Positions 16,228 through 23,704 are shown, numbered from the stretch's first letter. The stretch: 29,395 bases of DNA from Paenalcaligenes sp021793095 (GCA_027317645.1 DAHVQS010000018.1:1-29395), one strand, 5' to 3'. Notes: generated by a model from the sequence alone, not told the origin. Translations and numbers: made by a program.

Positions 16228-17139
16228 TTATGCGGTCGCATCAGCCTGTAAATAGTTGCGCATTTTCTTGAGCGCGGCGGCCTCAATTTGGCGGATGCGC
16301 TCGGCAGAGACGCCAAACTCATCGCCCAGTTCGTGCAAGGTTTTGGCCCGGTCATCTTGTAACCAGCGAGAGCGAATGATCTCTTGGGATCGCTCATCTA
16401 ACTGGTTGATGGCCTGTTCTAAGCCAGGGCCCTGCAGTTGTATTTGTTGGGCCTGTTCGAGCATGTTAGAGGGCTCGAGTGCGCCTTCGTCAGAGAGGTA
16501 GGTAGAGGGGGCAAAGTATCCCTCGTCATCATCGTCATCGCTGGGGGTTTCGAAACCTATCTCACCACCGGACATGCGTAGCTCCATCTCGCTGACATCT
16601 TCGGGGCGGACATTGAGCTCGCGCGCGATTTTTTCTATTTCCTCGGGCTCGAGTGTTTCCATATGTTCGGGCCGTAGGCGGCGCAGATTAAAAAACAATT
16701 TACGTTGTGCTTTGGTGGTAGCAATACGCACCAAGCGCCAGTTGCGAATAATATATTCGTGGATTTCTGCCTTGATCCAGTGAATAGCGAAAGATACCAA
16801 GCGCACACCACGCGTGGGGTCAAAGCGACGTACTGCCTTCATCAGGCCGACGTTGCCCTCTTGGATGAGATCGGCATGGGGCAGTCCATAGCCGAGGTAT
16901 TGTCTTGCAGTCGATACGACCAGCCGCAAGTGCGACATAATGAGACGGCGTGCAGCATCCAGATCGCCGTGTTTTTGTAAACGTTCGCCTAGGTCGCGCT
17001 CTTCGTCTGCACTCAACATGGGTTGCTGATTAACAGCAGTAATATAGGCCTCCAGCGTGCCAAGGGCACCCGGATTGGATACTGCGACGGCCAAGGACTG
17101 TGCAGGTGCGGCTACCAAGCTGTGCGAACTTTGGGTCAT
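16228..17139 (-). CDS. rpoH: Heat-shock sigma factor RpoH (sigma-32)
   Basis: RpoH directs RNA polymerase to heat-shock promoters. The 303-residue product has region 2 at about residues 64-135 (MSHLRLVVSTARQY, LIQEGNVGLMKAVRRFDP, SFAIHWIKAEIHEYI). The diagnostic RpoH box QRKLFFNLR is at 145-153, linked to FtsH/DnaK-mediated control. Region 4 near the C-terminus has ERIRQIEAAALKKMR. An acidic stretch PSDDDDDEGYFAPSTYL lies between regions 2 and 4. I chose ATG 17139 because AAAGGA lies about 7 nt upstream; an upstream in-frame TTG at 17169 is unlikely. A CIRCE-like operator lies 62 bp upstream and a strong terminator follows. Confidence 0.97.
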   Translation of the reverse strand: MTQSSHSLVAAPAQSLAVAVSNPGALGTLEAYITAVNQQPMLSADEERDLGERLQKHGDLDAARRLIMSHLRLVVSTARQYLGYGLPHADLIQEGNVGLMKAVRRFDPTRGVRLVSFAIHWIKAEIHEYIIRNWRLVRIATTKAQRKLFFNLRRLRPEHMETLEPEEIEKIARELNVRPEDVSEMELRMSGGEIGFETPSDDDDDEGYFAPSTYLSDEGALEPSNMLEQAQQIQLQGPGLEQAINQLDERSQEIIRSRWLQDDRAKTLHELGDEFGVSAERIRQIEAAALKKMRNYLQADATA

Positions 17140-17200
17140 AGACGTTCCTTTGTTAGACAAAAAGCTCAATAAAACTCCTCGAGTTTAGATCATTTCTATT

Positions 17201-17227
17201 TTAGCAGTCTCTGAGCGAGAGTGCTAA
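17201..17227. promoter_or_regulatory. CIRCE element (HrcA operator) upstream of rpoH
   Basis: The CIRCE consensus is TTAGCACTC-N9-GAGTGCTAA. Here the left arm is TTAGCAGTC (17201-17209), the spacer is 9 nt, and the right arm GAGTGCTAA (17219-17227) is perfect: 17 of 18 consensus bases with exact spacing. It lies between the predicted -10 element and rpoH. The other neighbour, the TRAP permease, ends nearby, so rpoH is the only gene it can control. HrcA itself is not in the window. Confidence 0.85.
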
Positions 17228-17229
17228 TC

Positions 17230-17261
17230 ACCCTATAGTCAGAGCGGTAAAAGGCAGTAAA
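17230..17261 (-). promoter_or_regulatory. Candidate sigma-70 promoter for rpoH
   Basis: On the minus strand TTTACT (4 of 6 to TTGACA) is followed after 18 nt by TATAGG (4 of 6 to TATAAT). The predicted start would fall at the edge of the CIRCE dyad, the right place for HrcA to block initiation. The boxes are only moderate, so this is a prediction. The -35 overlaps the hairpin after the TRAP permease gene. Confidence 0.4.
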
Positions 17262-17300
17262 GTTCCTCAAAAATATTTTTTGAAGAACTTTCTGCCTTTT
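17249..17300. terminator. Long bidirectional hairpin after the TRAP permease gene
   Basis: AAAAGGCAG-T-AAAGTTC (17249-17265) pairs with GAACTTTCTGCCTTTT (17285-17300) with one bulge. The AT-rich middle (TCAAAAAT / ATTTTTTGA) nearly continues the stem. Both flanks are A/T runs, so it can terminate in either direction. A smaller GCCCG-CTCT-CGGGC hairpin at 17318-17331 precedes it on the TRAP transcript. Confidence 0.8.
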
Positions 17301-17345
17301 TGGGTCCCTCACCGGATGCCCGCTCTCGGGCGCTGGTGGATGAGC

Positions 17346-19337
17346 TTAAGCGCCGACAGCCTCAGGGTGAGAGCCACTGTCATCGTCTCGTTGCTTTTGC
17401 AGGAACCATATCACTGCCAGCAAGACAAGACCTACAAGACTAATGGCCAACTCAGGAATGATCAAGCATACCCCTGCAACAAACAGTATCAAGCGCTCGT
17501 AGGCACGAGAGTTGCGGATATAGAAGCCGATCATGGCACTACTGACTGCAATCATCCCGAGTATCGAGGTCACCACAGCCAATATCAATGGGATGGCGGT
17601 GACGTTATCCATCACGAGTATTGGGCTGTAAACAAAGATGTACGGAATAATAAAGGCTGCGATGGCGAGTTTGACGGCGGTCACCCCACTCTTAAAGGGG
17701 TTGGCCCCGGCAATCCCAGCACCGGCATAGGCTGCTAAACACACCGGCGGTGTGATATCCGCCACAATACCAAAGTAAAACACAAACATGTGGACAGCGA
17801 TGGGTGCCAAATCAAAGCCATTAATCAAGGCCGGGGCAGCGACAGTCGCGGTCACAACGTAGTTTGCAGTGGTGGGCAGGCCCATCCCCAGTACCAAACA
17901 GGCAATCATGGTAAAGAACAATGCCAAAAACAGATGCCCGCCGGACAAGGCGATAATGCTGGCTGCAAATTTAGAGCCTAAGCCGGTCATACTGACCACC
18001 CCGGCGATAATCCCTGCGGTAGCCACAGCAGCAATCACGGGCAGTGCCACGCGCGCACCTTGTTCGAGTACGTAGATGATTTTGCGCAAACCCATGCGCG
18101 TTTCTGAACGCACTAAGCTCACTACAAAGGCGGTAGCAATCCCGAGTATCGCCGCGCGCTGAGGGGTATACCCAATCATGACGGTACCCACAATCACTAT
18201 CAGCGGCAGCAGCATGTAGCCGTACTGCTTCATGAGGTGTTTGACATTGGGCAGCTCAGAGGTGGGCAAGCCTAAAATACGCAAACGCTTGGCCTCAAAG
18301 TGCGTCCCAATAAAAATCCCCAAAAAGTACAACGTCGCGGGGATCACTGCGGCGGCCATGATGTAGGCATAGGAAACCCCTAAATACTCCATCATGATAA
18401 AGGCCGCGGCCCCCATGATCGGCGGCATGATCTGCCCCCCTGTCGAGGCCGAGGCCTCGGTACCGGCAGCAAACTCGGGCTTAAAACCGGCATTTTTCAT
18501 CATGGGAATCGTAAATGATCCCGAGGCAACGGTGTTACCCACCGAGCTGCCCGATACCATCCCTTGGAGGGCGCTGGCAACAACGGCAGCCTTGGCCGTG
18601 CCCCCGGTAAAGCGCCCGGTCAGACCAAAAGCCAAATCATTAAAAAACTGCCCAATGCGGGTGTGTACCAAAATCACCCCAAAGAACAAAAACAAAAAGA
18701 TGTACTTGGCAGAAATCTGCAGCGGTGTGCCAAACACCCCACTATCGCGATACCACAAGCGGGTCGCGATTTCGAAAAAGTCATAGCCCTGATGGGACAG
18801 CATGCGTGTGGGGATATGATTCCCAAACAAGGCATACGACATCATGACCAGAGCCACGATCACGATCGGCACCCCGACGGTGCGACGCGTCGCCTCGAGC
18901 AATAGCAAAATACCTGCCACGGACAGCCAAGTATCTACCTCGGAATACCCCCAGGTCACCCCGCGGAGCAGATCATCAAAATAAATCACCTTGTAATAGG
19001 TGATGTACATCGAGCCGAAGGCCAATATCAAGTCATACCAAGGGACCGACTTTTGAAATAGCTGCTGGCCCTTTTTCATTGGGAACAGCAAAAAAATCAA
19101 GCCTAGCGCAGTGCCTAAATGAATAGCCCCCTGCTTTTGGGACTGTAGGGTGCCAAAATAACCGGTATAGATATGGAAAACGGTCAGGGAAACCCCTAAA
19201 AAAGTGACCACCCATGCCCAAACGCCTATTTTTTCACGAAAGTTACTCTCTCGATCGTATTTTTGTAATAGCGCTTTGGCATCTTGTTCTGCTTGTTCTG
19301 CCTGCTCAGCCTGGGTAAGCGTGTTCTCTTTGACCAT
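17346..19337 (-). CDS. TRAP transporter fused permease (DctQ-DctM type)
   Basis: This 663-residue membrane protein fuses the small DctQ-like and large DctM-like subunits of a TRAP transporter, which takes up an organic anion with sodium using a periplasmic binding protein. Such fusions typically pair with TAXI-type binding proteins, and one is encoded directly upstream. After a hydrophilic start with QAEQAEQAEQ (9-bp DNA repeats at 19285-19311), about four helices form the DctQ part (to about residue 190). The DctM part has SALQGMVSGSSVGNTVASGSFTIP-type motifs, ASASTGGQIMPPIMGAAAF and VLGMGLPTTANYV. ATG 19337 has AGGA upstream. The substrate is not evident. The permease order looks normal, unlike its binding protein. 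Confidence 0.95.
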   Translation of the reverse strand: MVKENTLTQAEQAEQAEQDAKALLQKYDRESNFREKIGVWAWVVTFLGVSLTVFHIYTGYFGTLQSQKQGAIHLGTALGLIFLLFPMKKGQQLFQKSVPWYDLILAFGSMYITYYKVIYFDDLLRGVTWGYSEVDTWLSVAGILLLLEATRRTVGVPIVIVALVMMSYALFGNHIPTRMLSHQGYDFFEIATRLWYRDSGVFGTPLQISAKYIFLFLFFGVILVHTRIGQFFNDLAFGLTGRFTGGTAKAAVVASALQGMVSGSSVGNTVASGSFTIPMMKNAGFKPEFAAGTEASASTGGQIMPPIMGAAAFIMMEYLGVSYAYIMAAAVIPATLYFLGIFIGTHFEAKRLRILGLPTSELPNVKHLMKQYGYMLLPLIVIVGTVMIGYTPQRAAILGIATAFVVSLVRSETRMGLRKIIYVLEQGARVALPVIAAVATAGIIAGVVSMTGLGSKFAASIIALSGGHLFLALFFTMIACLVLGMGLPTTANYVVTATVAAPALINGFDLAPIAVHMFVFYFGIVADITPPVCLAAYAGAGIAGANPFKSGVTAVKLAIAAFIIPYIFVYSPILVMDNVTAIPLILAVVTSILGMIAVSSAMIGFYIRNSRAYERLILFVAGVCLIIPELAISLVGLVLLAVIWFLQKQRDDDSGSHPEAVGA

Positions 19338-19404
19338 AATGACGGGTCCTCGCCTGGAGTGAATATGGTGGAACTACATGGGCTTTATTTTTATAGATAA
19401 AGTG

Positions 19405-19442
19405 AAAAAGGCAAAAAGGACCTAATAGGGGCCCCTTTTGCC
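19405..19442 (-). terminator. Terminator-like hairpin between binding-protein and permease genes
   Basis: On the minus strand GGCAAAAGGGGCCC pairs imperfectly with GGTCCTTTTTGCC (19442-19429 with 19422-19410), followed by TTTTT. It lies 12 bp after the binding-protein stop and before the permease. It probably attenuates transcription so that more binding protein than permease is made. Confidence 0.7.
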
Positions 19443-19454
19443 AGCAAAAGACAA

Positions 19455-20468
19455 TTAATTGTCGGCGATTTCATCCAGACTGCTAATGCCCGTCGCTTTA
19501 CGGGTCACAATCTGTACCACCTCGGGGTAGACGTGGCCGATAAAGGCGACGTTTTCTACCTTGTTACCCTCAAACTCGCCCTCGCCATTAACGGCATCCA
19601 ATGCGGGTACGTGAACAGTCATCCCGACGTCCATGCGACCACGGTGGATACTGGCCAAGTTTTCTAGGGAAGCCCCGGTCTCGACGTTGGTAAAGTTGCC
19701 ATCGACGTGGCTATTCCAGACGTTGGCGATCTCGCCACCCAAGGGGTAGTAGGTACCGCCCTGGCTGCCTGTACCCAGCGTGAACTCAGACTTGCGGTCC
19801 TCAGCCGTCGCGGTGAGCTCGGCCACAGGGGCATCAATGGTCAGCCCCTGCTCTTCGTAATAACGCTTGGCACCGGGGTGAATGGGCAGCCCATCTAGGC
19901 CGTTGAGCGCATTTTCAAGCGTCATCTGAGCACCCTGAGCGTGGGTGATCTCATTGGCATTTTCTACCATGGCCTTGGCCAGCTGGTAGCCCAGCTCTTC
20001 GTCGATGGTATCGGTGTTACCGACCATCACCGCAAAGGCAGCGATAGTAGGTACGTCTGCATCCAGGAAGGGATACGCATCTTTGGAAATATCGTAACGC
20101 TGATAGCCACTGCTCTCTTCTGAGGCAGCAATCACCTCGTCAGATAGGCCCAGCATCACCACATCACCGGTCGAGGCATGGAGGCTCTCGATACTGCCTG
20201 CTGGGACGCCTAGGATCCCAAAGGAAATATCAATGTTGCCGTCCTGAACCAAATCTGCGGCGTTACCAAAGCCCTCTTGGAAAGCTTCGTAATCACCGTC
20301 ACCAATGCCATAGGCCTCGAGAATGACGCGCGTGACCGAGTTGGTCTCACTGGCGGGTGGGCCAATGGCAATGCGTGCCGCCTCGGCACTACTAAAAATG
20401 GCAAATGTGGACGCAACGCTCGCGAGGGTAAAACGCATCAACGTCTTTTTTGCGTTCTTGACTTTCAT
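19455..20468 (-). CDS. TAXI-family TRAP solute-binding protein, circularly permuted
   Basis: This 337-residue protein is the periplasmic binding subunit for the adjacent TRAP permease. Residues 1-30 are a Sec signal peptide (basic start, hydrophobic core, AEA end). The rest matches TAXI proteins but in swapped order. Residues 31-208 resemble the usual second lobe and C-terminus: ARIAIGPPASETNSVTRVIL (family KRxSVGAPGSGTExxARxxL), DGNIDISFGILGVPAGSI, and the usual C-terminal LPIHPGAKRYYEEQG. After a linker (about 209-226), residues 227-337 resemble the usual mature N-terminal lobe: EFTLGTGSQGGTYYPLGGEI, VETGASLENL, VYPEVVQIVTRKATGISSLD, then stop. AAAGGAG lies 8 nt before ATG 20468. Length is normal, the frame is intact and nothing seems missing. 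Ligand unknown. Confidence 0.92.
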   Translation of the reverse strand: MKVKNAKKTLMRFTLASVASTFAIFSSAEAARIAIGPPASETNSVTRVILEAYGIGDGDYEAFQEGFGNAADLVQDGNIDISFGILGVPAGSIESLHASTGDVVMLGLSDEVIAASEESSGYQRYDISKDAYPFLDADVPTIAAFAVMVGNTDTIDEELGYQLAKAMVENANEITHAQGAQMTLENALNGLDGLPIHPGAKRYYEEQGLTIDAPVAELTATAEDRKSEFTLGTGSQGGTYYPLGGEIANVWNSHVDGNFTNVETGASLENLASIHRGRMDVGMTVHVPALDAVNGEGEFEGNKVENVAFIGHVYPEVVQIVTRKATGISSLDEIADN

Positions 20469-20486
20469 TATTAGGTCTCCTTTAGC

Positions 20487-20515
20487 AAATGTTTAAACTG
20501 TTTGAATAAACATTT
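20487..20515. promoter_or_regulatory. Perfect 9-bp inverted repeat in TAXI leader
   Basis: AAATGTTTA (20487-20495) and TAAACATTT (20507-20515) are perfect inverted repeats around 11 nt, just upstream of the AAAGGAG ribosome site. It could be a repressor site or a 5' leader hairpin. Confidence 0.5.
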
Positions 20516-20636
20516 AGGTGAAATTGTTGGTTGTTAAAAAGGGTGCAATGGGGTCAATGGGTACATCGCCCCCACCCTAAATGATTTAATTTTTTTCGAA
20601 TTTGGTTTTTTGAACTGTAAATACGAAAAAAGGATG

Positions 20637-20660
20637 GATTAAAGTGTTGATTAAAGTGTT
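20637..20660. repeat. Two tandem 12-bp repeats upstream of TAXI gene
   Basis: GATTAAAGTGTT occurs twice head to tail (20637-20648, 20649-20660), about 170-190 bp upstream of the TAXI start. The spacing is just over one helical turn, which suits a directly repeated regulator site. Confidence 0.5.
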
Positions 20661-20762
20661 AAATTTTAACTTTTTGGTGAGTTTAACGAATAGGATTTAA
20701 TTAAGTTTTTAGTATATTTTCGTAACACTAGAAAACACAGCTAGAGTATAGGTAAACGATAT

Positions 20763-20810
20763 TTCATCCGTCAAGATAAAACAACCCCTTTAAGTACTAA
20801 TACGGATGAA
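20763..20810. repeat. Widely spaced 9-bp inverted repeat
   Basis: TTCATCCGT (20763-20771) and ACGGATGAA (20802-20810) are perfect inverted repeats with 30 nt between. It is downstream of the EEP gene and far upstream of the TAXI gene; it could be a hairpin or two operator halves. Confidence 0.4.
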
Positions 20811-20918
20811 GCGCTAAGCGGTTTTACCCCCCTCTAAAAGCCGCGTCAAAGCCGTGCCAAAGCCCCTGCAAACGCAGCCCATAAGCACCACACAAATCAC
20901 TGAAACACCGGCCTGAGG

Positions 20919-21761
20919 CTACGGTAGTTCGAGCTCGGTAAACAACGGCGCGTGATCAGAAATCTGGCGCCACGGATTGCCCTGCAAGACACGTGCCGTG
21001 CGCACCGCAAAGCCGCGTTGATAGATACGATCCAGACGAAACCATGGAAACACACTGGGAAAGGTCCGCGGGGGCGGCGTGATTCTGGCCCCGCGCCCAA
21101 CGCCTAGTTCGGGAATTTTATTTTGTTGGTTTGGTGTGGCAGCAGGTTGCCACCAGCGTAAAGCGCGGTGGCGGAATGTCTTTTGCACGGGTATTTGGTG
21201 TGCAAAAGAAAAGACCTCATACAGATCTAATTCGCGGATTAACACCGGGCTAAGACGATTTTGCCAGTCGTTAAAATCACCGGCAATGATCAGCGGCTCG
21301 TGAGCAGGCACGACGCTTTTAATGCGGTTGACCAAGGCTTGGGCCTGCCGCTCGCGGCCCCCGGCAAAGAGCCCCAAATGCACGACCAAACAGTGCACCT
21401 GTCGATCGTCAATCTCAACCACCGCATGCAGCAGACCGCGCTGCTCTAGGCGGTGGTCAGAAACGTCTTGGTTTTCGTATTGCAGAATAGGATAACGCGA
21501 TAACAAGGCATTGCCATGGTCGGTATGTTGACGCATGGCATTACACCCATAGGCGGTATACATGCCCATCACGGCCGCTAGAGACTCGTGCTGGGCATCG
21601 AGTGTCGCCTCACGCTCGTTGCGCCCCTGTACTTCTTGGAGGAAAAGCAGATCAGGCGCCAAATTGTACAAACTCAAACGCAGCTCATCGAGCGATTCAC
21701 GTGCGCCTGTGGCAGATCGCCCCTTGTGAATGTTGTAACTAACGACGCGTATGGTCGACAC
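20919..21761 (-). CDS. Endonuclease/exonuclease/phosphatase (EEP) family protein
   Basis: The 280-residue product has the EEP fold used by metal-dependent nucleases and phosphodiesterases. Active-site signatures are SYNIHKG (Asn10, His12), LQEVQ (Glu43), GDFNDW (Asp162, Asn164) and SDHAP (Asp269, His270). In many beta- and gammaproteobacteria relatives of this size sit next to a cardiolipin synthase gene, but none is present here; aspS is directly upstream (13 bp). The start is GTG 21761 with AGGAGG 4 nt before it. Compared with the relatives I recall, it has about 30 extra residues (about 198-232, Trp-, Gln- and Pro-rich) before RTFPSVFPWFRLDRIY. The physiological substrate is unknown. Confidence 0.9.
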   Translation of the reverse strand: MSTIRVVSYNIHKGRSATGARESLDELRLSLYNLAPDLLFLQEVQGRNEREATLDAQHESLAAVMGMYTAYGCNAMRQHTDHGNALLSRYPILQYENQDVSDHRLEQRGLLHAVVEIDDRQVHCLVVHLGLFAGGRERQAQALVNRIKSVVPAHEPLIIAGDFNDWQNRLSPVLIRELDLYEVFSFAHQIPVQKTFRHRALRWWQPAATPNQQNKIPELGVGRGARITPPPRTFPSVFPWFRLDRIYQRGFAVRTARVLQGNPWRQISDHAPLFTELELP

Positions 21762-21774
21762 CGCTCCTCCTGTT

Positions 21775-23571
21775 TTAACTGGGCGCCTTGTCTACCGGAC
21801 GGAGCCGCAGATGCAGCTCTTGTAATTGCTTGGTGTCCACAGGTGCGGGCGCATGGGTGAGCAAACACTGGGCACGCTGCGTTTTGGGGAAGGCGATGAC
21901 ATCGCGAATAGAGGCGGCGTTGGCCAGTAGGGCCACTAACCGATCCAGCCCAAACGCAATCCCGCCGTGCGGGGGTGCACCGTATTGTAACGCATCCAGC
22001 AGGAAGCCAAATTTCTCTTGAGCCTGCTCGGCATCAATATTTAATGCCTCAAAGACCTGGGTCTGTATGTCGGCACGGTGGATGCGAATAGAGCCGCCAC
22101 CGACCTCCCAACCATTGATCACCATATCATAGGCGCGGGCCAATGCCTTTTCTGGCTCGTTTTGCAGATAGGCCTCGTGCCCCTCTTTAGGACTGGTAAA
22201 CGGATGGTGTGCGGCGACGTAACGCTTGGCCTCGGTGTCATATTCAAACATGGGGAAGTCCACCACCCACAGTGGACGCCAGCCCTCTGTAAAGAGACCA
22301 TTTTCACGGCCAAACTCGCTTTGGCCCAGCTTGATACGCAACGCACCCATCGCATCGTTAACGATCTGGGTCTTGTCCGCACCAAAGAAAATCAAATCAC
22401 CATCCTGCGCACCGGTGCGCTCAATCAGCTGGGTCAGCGCCTCTTCGTGGATGTTTTTCACGATGGGGGACTGTAGGCCGCCAGGAATATCATCCGCCTG
22501 GTTGACGCGGATATAGGCCAAGCCCTTGGCCCCATAGACCCCGACAAACTTAGTATAGGCATCAATCTCGCCGCGGCTCAGGGCGCAGCCATTGGGCACG
22601 CGCATCGCCACCACGCGGCTGCCCGCGTCATTGGCCGGACCGGAAAAGACCTTGAACTGCACATCGCGCATCAGGTCATCCACATCCGTCAACTCGAGCG
22701 CGACCCGCAAATCGGGACGATCGGAGCCAAAACGGCGCATGGCCTCGGCCCAACTCATGGTGGGGAAAGGATCCTCGAGCTCGATATCCTTGGCCTCGCG
22801 GAAGACCACCCGAATCATTTCCTCAAAAATAGCGCGAATCTCGTCTTCGTTTAGAAAAGAAATCTCGCAGTCAATCTGAGTAAACTCGGGCTGTCGGTCT
22901 GCGCGCAAATCCTCATCACGAAAGCATTTAGTGATTTGGTAATAGCGATCAAAACCAGAAACCATCAACATCTGCTTAAAGAGCTGTGGTGACTGGGGCA
23001 AGGCAAAAAACTGCCCAGCATGCACTCTAGAGGGCACCAAATAGTCACGCGCCCCTTCGGGGGTGCTCTTGGTCAACATGGGGGTTTCTACATCAATAAA
23101 ACCCAAATCATCCAAATAATTGCGCACGGCACGCGTCACACGGTGACGCATCATCAGGTTGTGCTGCATATACGGACGACGGAGGTCGAGCACCCGATGG
23201 GTCAACCGTGTGGTCTCAGAGAGGTTGTCATCATCCAGTTGAAAGGCTGGCGTCAGCGAAGGATTGAGGATCTCGATCTCTTGGCACAGCACCTCAACCT
23301 CACCAGAGGGTAGATCTGGATTAATGGTGCCCTCGGGGCGCTTGCGCACCACACCAGTCACACGCAAGCAAAACTCATTGCGGATGCGCTCAGCAACGGC
23401 AAAGGTGTCCTCGGACTCGGGGTCGGCCACTATCTGGGCCAAGCCCGTGCGATCACGCAAATCGATAAAAATCACACCACCGTGGTCACGACGACGGTGC
23501 ACCCAACCATATAAAGTGACTGTTTGACCCAGATGCTGGGCATTAACCTCGCCGGTATAGCAGGTACGCAT
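21775..23571 (-). CDS. aspS: Aspartate-tRNA ligase
   Basis: AspS charges tRNA-Asp; most beta forms are non-discriminating and also charge tRNA-Asn where the amidotransferase route is used, which cannot be judged here. The 598-residue bacterial-type enzyme has an N-terminal OB fold (GWVHRRRDHGGVIFIDLRDR), class II motif 2 (FRDEDLRADRQPEFTQID), the bacterial GAD insertion domain (about residues 300-420) and motif 3 (GGIAFGLDRLVALL). I chose ATG 23571, giving MRTCYTGEV as in the family; GGAG lies 9 nt upstream. An in-frame TTG at 23586 overlaps the ribosome site. It is followed 13 bp later by the EEP gene, so the two are probably cotranscribed. Confidence 0.98.
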   Translation of the reverse strand: MRTCYTGEVNAQHLGQTVTLYGWVHRRRDHGGVIFIDLRDRTGLAQIVADPESEDTFAVAERIRNEFCLRVTGVVRKRPEGTINPDLPSGEVEVLCQEIEILNPSLTPAFQLDDDNLSETTRLTHRVLDLRRPYMQHNLMMRHRVTRAVRNYLDDLGFIDVETPMLTKSTPEGARDYLVPSRVHAGQFFALPQSPQLFKQMLMVSGFDRYYQITKCFRDEDLRADRQPEFTQIDCEISFLNEDEIRAIFEEMIRVVFREAKDIELEDPFPTMSWAEAMRRFGSDRPDLRVALELTDVDDLMRDVQFKVFSGPANDAGSRVVAMRVPNGCALSRGEIDAYTKFVGVYGAKGLAYIRVNQADDIPGGLQSPIVKNIHEEALTQLIERTGAQDGDLIFFGADKTQIVNDAMGALRIKLGQSEFGRENGLFTEGWRPLWVVDFPMFEYDTEAKRYVAAHHPFTSPKEGHEAYLQNEPEKALARAYDMVINGWEVGGGSIRIHRADIQTQVFEALNIDAEQAQEKFGFLLDALQYGAPPHGGIAFGLDRLVALLANAASIRDVIAFPKTQRAQCLLTHAPAPVDTKQLQELHLRLRPVDKAPS

Positions 23572-23628
23572 TGAGGTAGACTCCAAAAAATACTAATTTT
23601 TATACAAAAAAACGCACTGGCCCATGGA

Positions 23629-23697
23629 TGACAGCCTGGGTAGGCTCATGTCACTGCACCGTAGCAGCCCCCCAATCAGCGGGGGCCACTACCGTGC
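23629..23697. terminator. Two adjacent hairpins between antiporter and aspS genes
   Basis: A long imperfect stem (23656-23697: GCAC, GTAG and GCCCCC pairing with GGGGGC, CTAC and GTGC) is followed on the minus strand by a second hairpin (23629-23653: TGACA/TGTCA with inner GCCT/AGGC). A T7 run lies about 20 nt further on. They probably end the antiporter transcript upstream of aspS. Confidence 0.5.
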
Positions 23698-23704
23698 CGC
23701 ACAC

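Larger units (their letters stand above)
20469..20918. other. AT-rich 450-bp intergenic region upstream of the TAXI gene
   Basis: No gene was found here. It holds the TAXI operon promoter, a perfect 9-bp inverted repeat at 20487-20515, a tandem 12-bp repeat at 20637-20660, and a widely spaced 9-bp inverted repeat at 20763-20810. The part nearest the TAXI gene (about 20580-20760) is strongly AT-rich. Confidence 0.55.

Noticed and set aside
15954..16397. 147-codon minus-strand open frame between the Nudix gene and rpoH
   Set aside because: It overlaps the 3' end of rpoH in another frame, runs through a terminator and repeats, and has no recognisable domain.
19455..20468. TAXI gene as two broken or chimeric fragments
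   Set aside because: A single uninterrupted frame with signal peptide, good ribosome site, normal total length and no missing lobe argues against a pseudogene or assembly break; permutation explains it better.
23572..23586. Longer aspS start at TTG 23586
   Set aside because: The TTG overlaps the GGAG ribosome site that serves ATG 23571, and AspS proteins begin MRT.Y.
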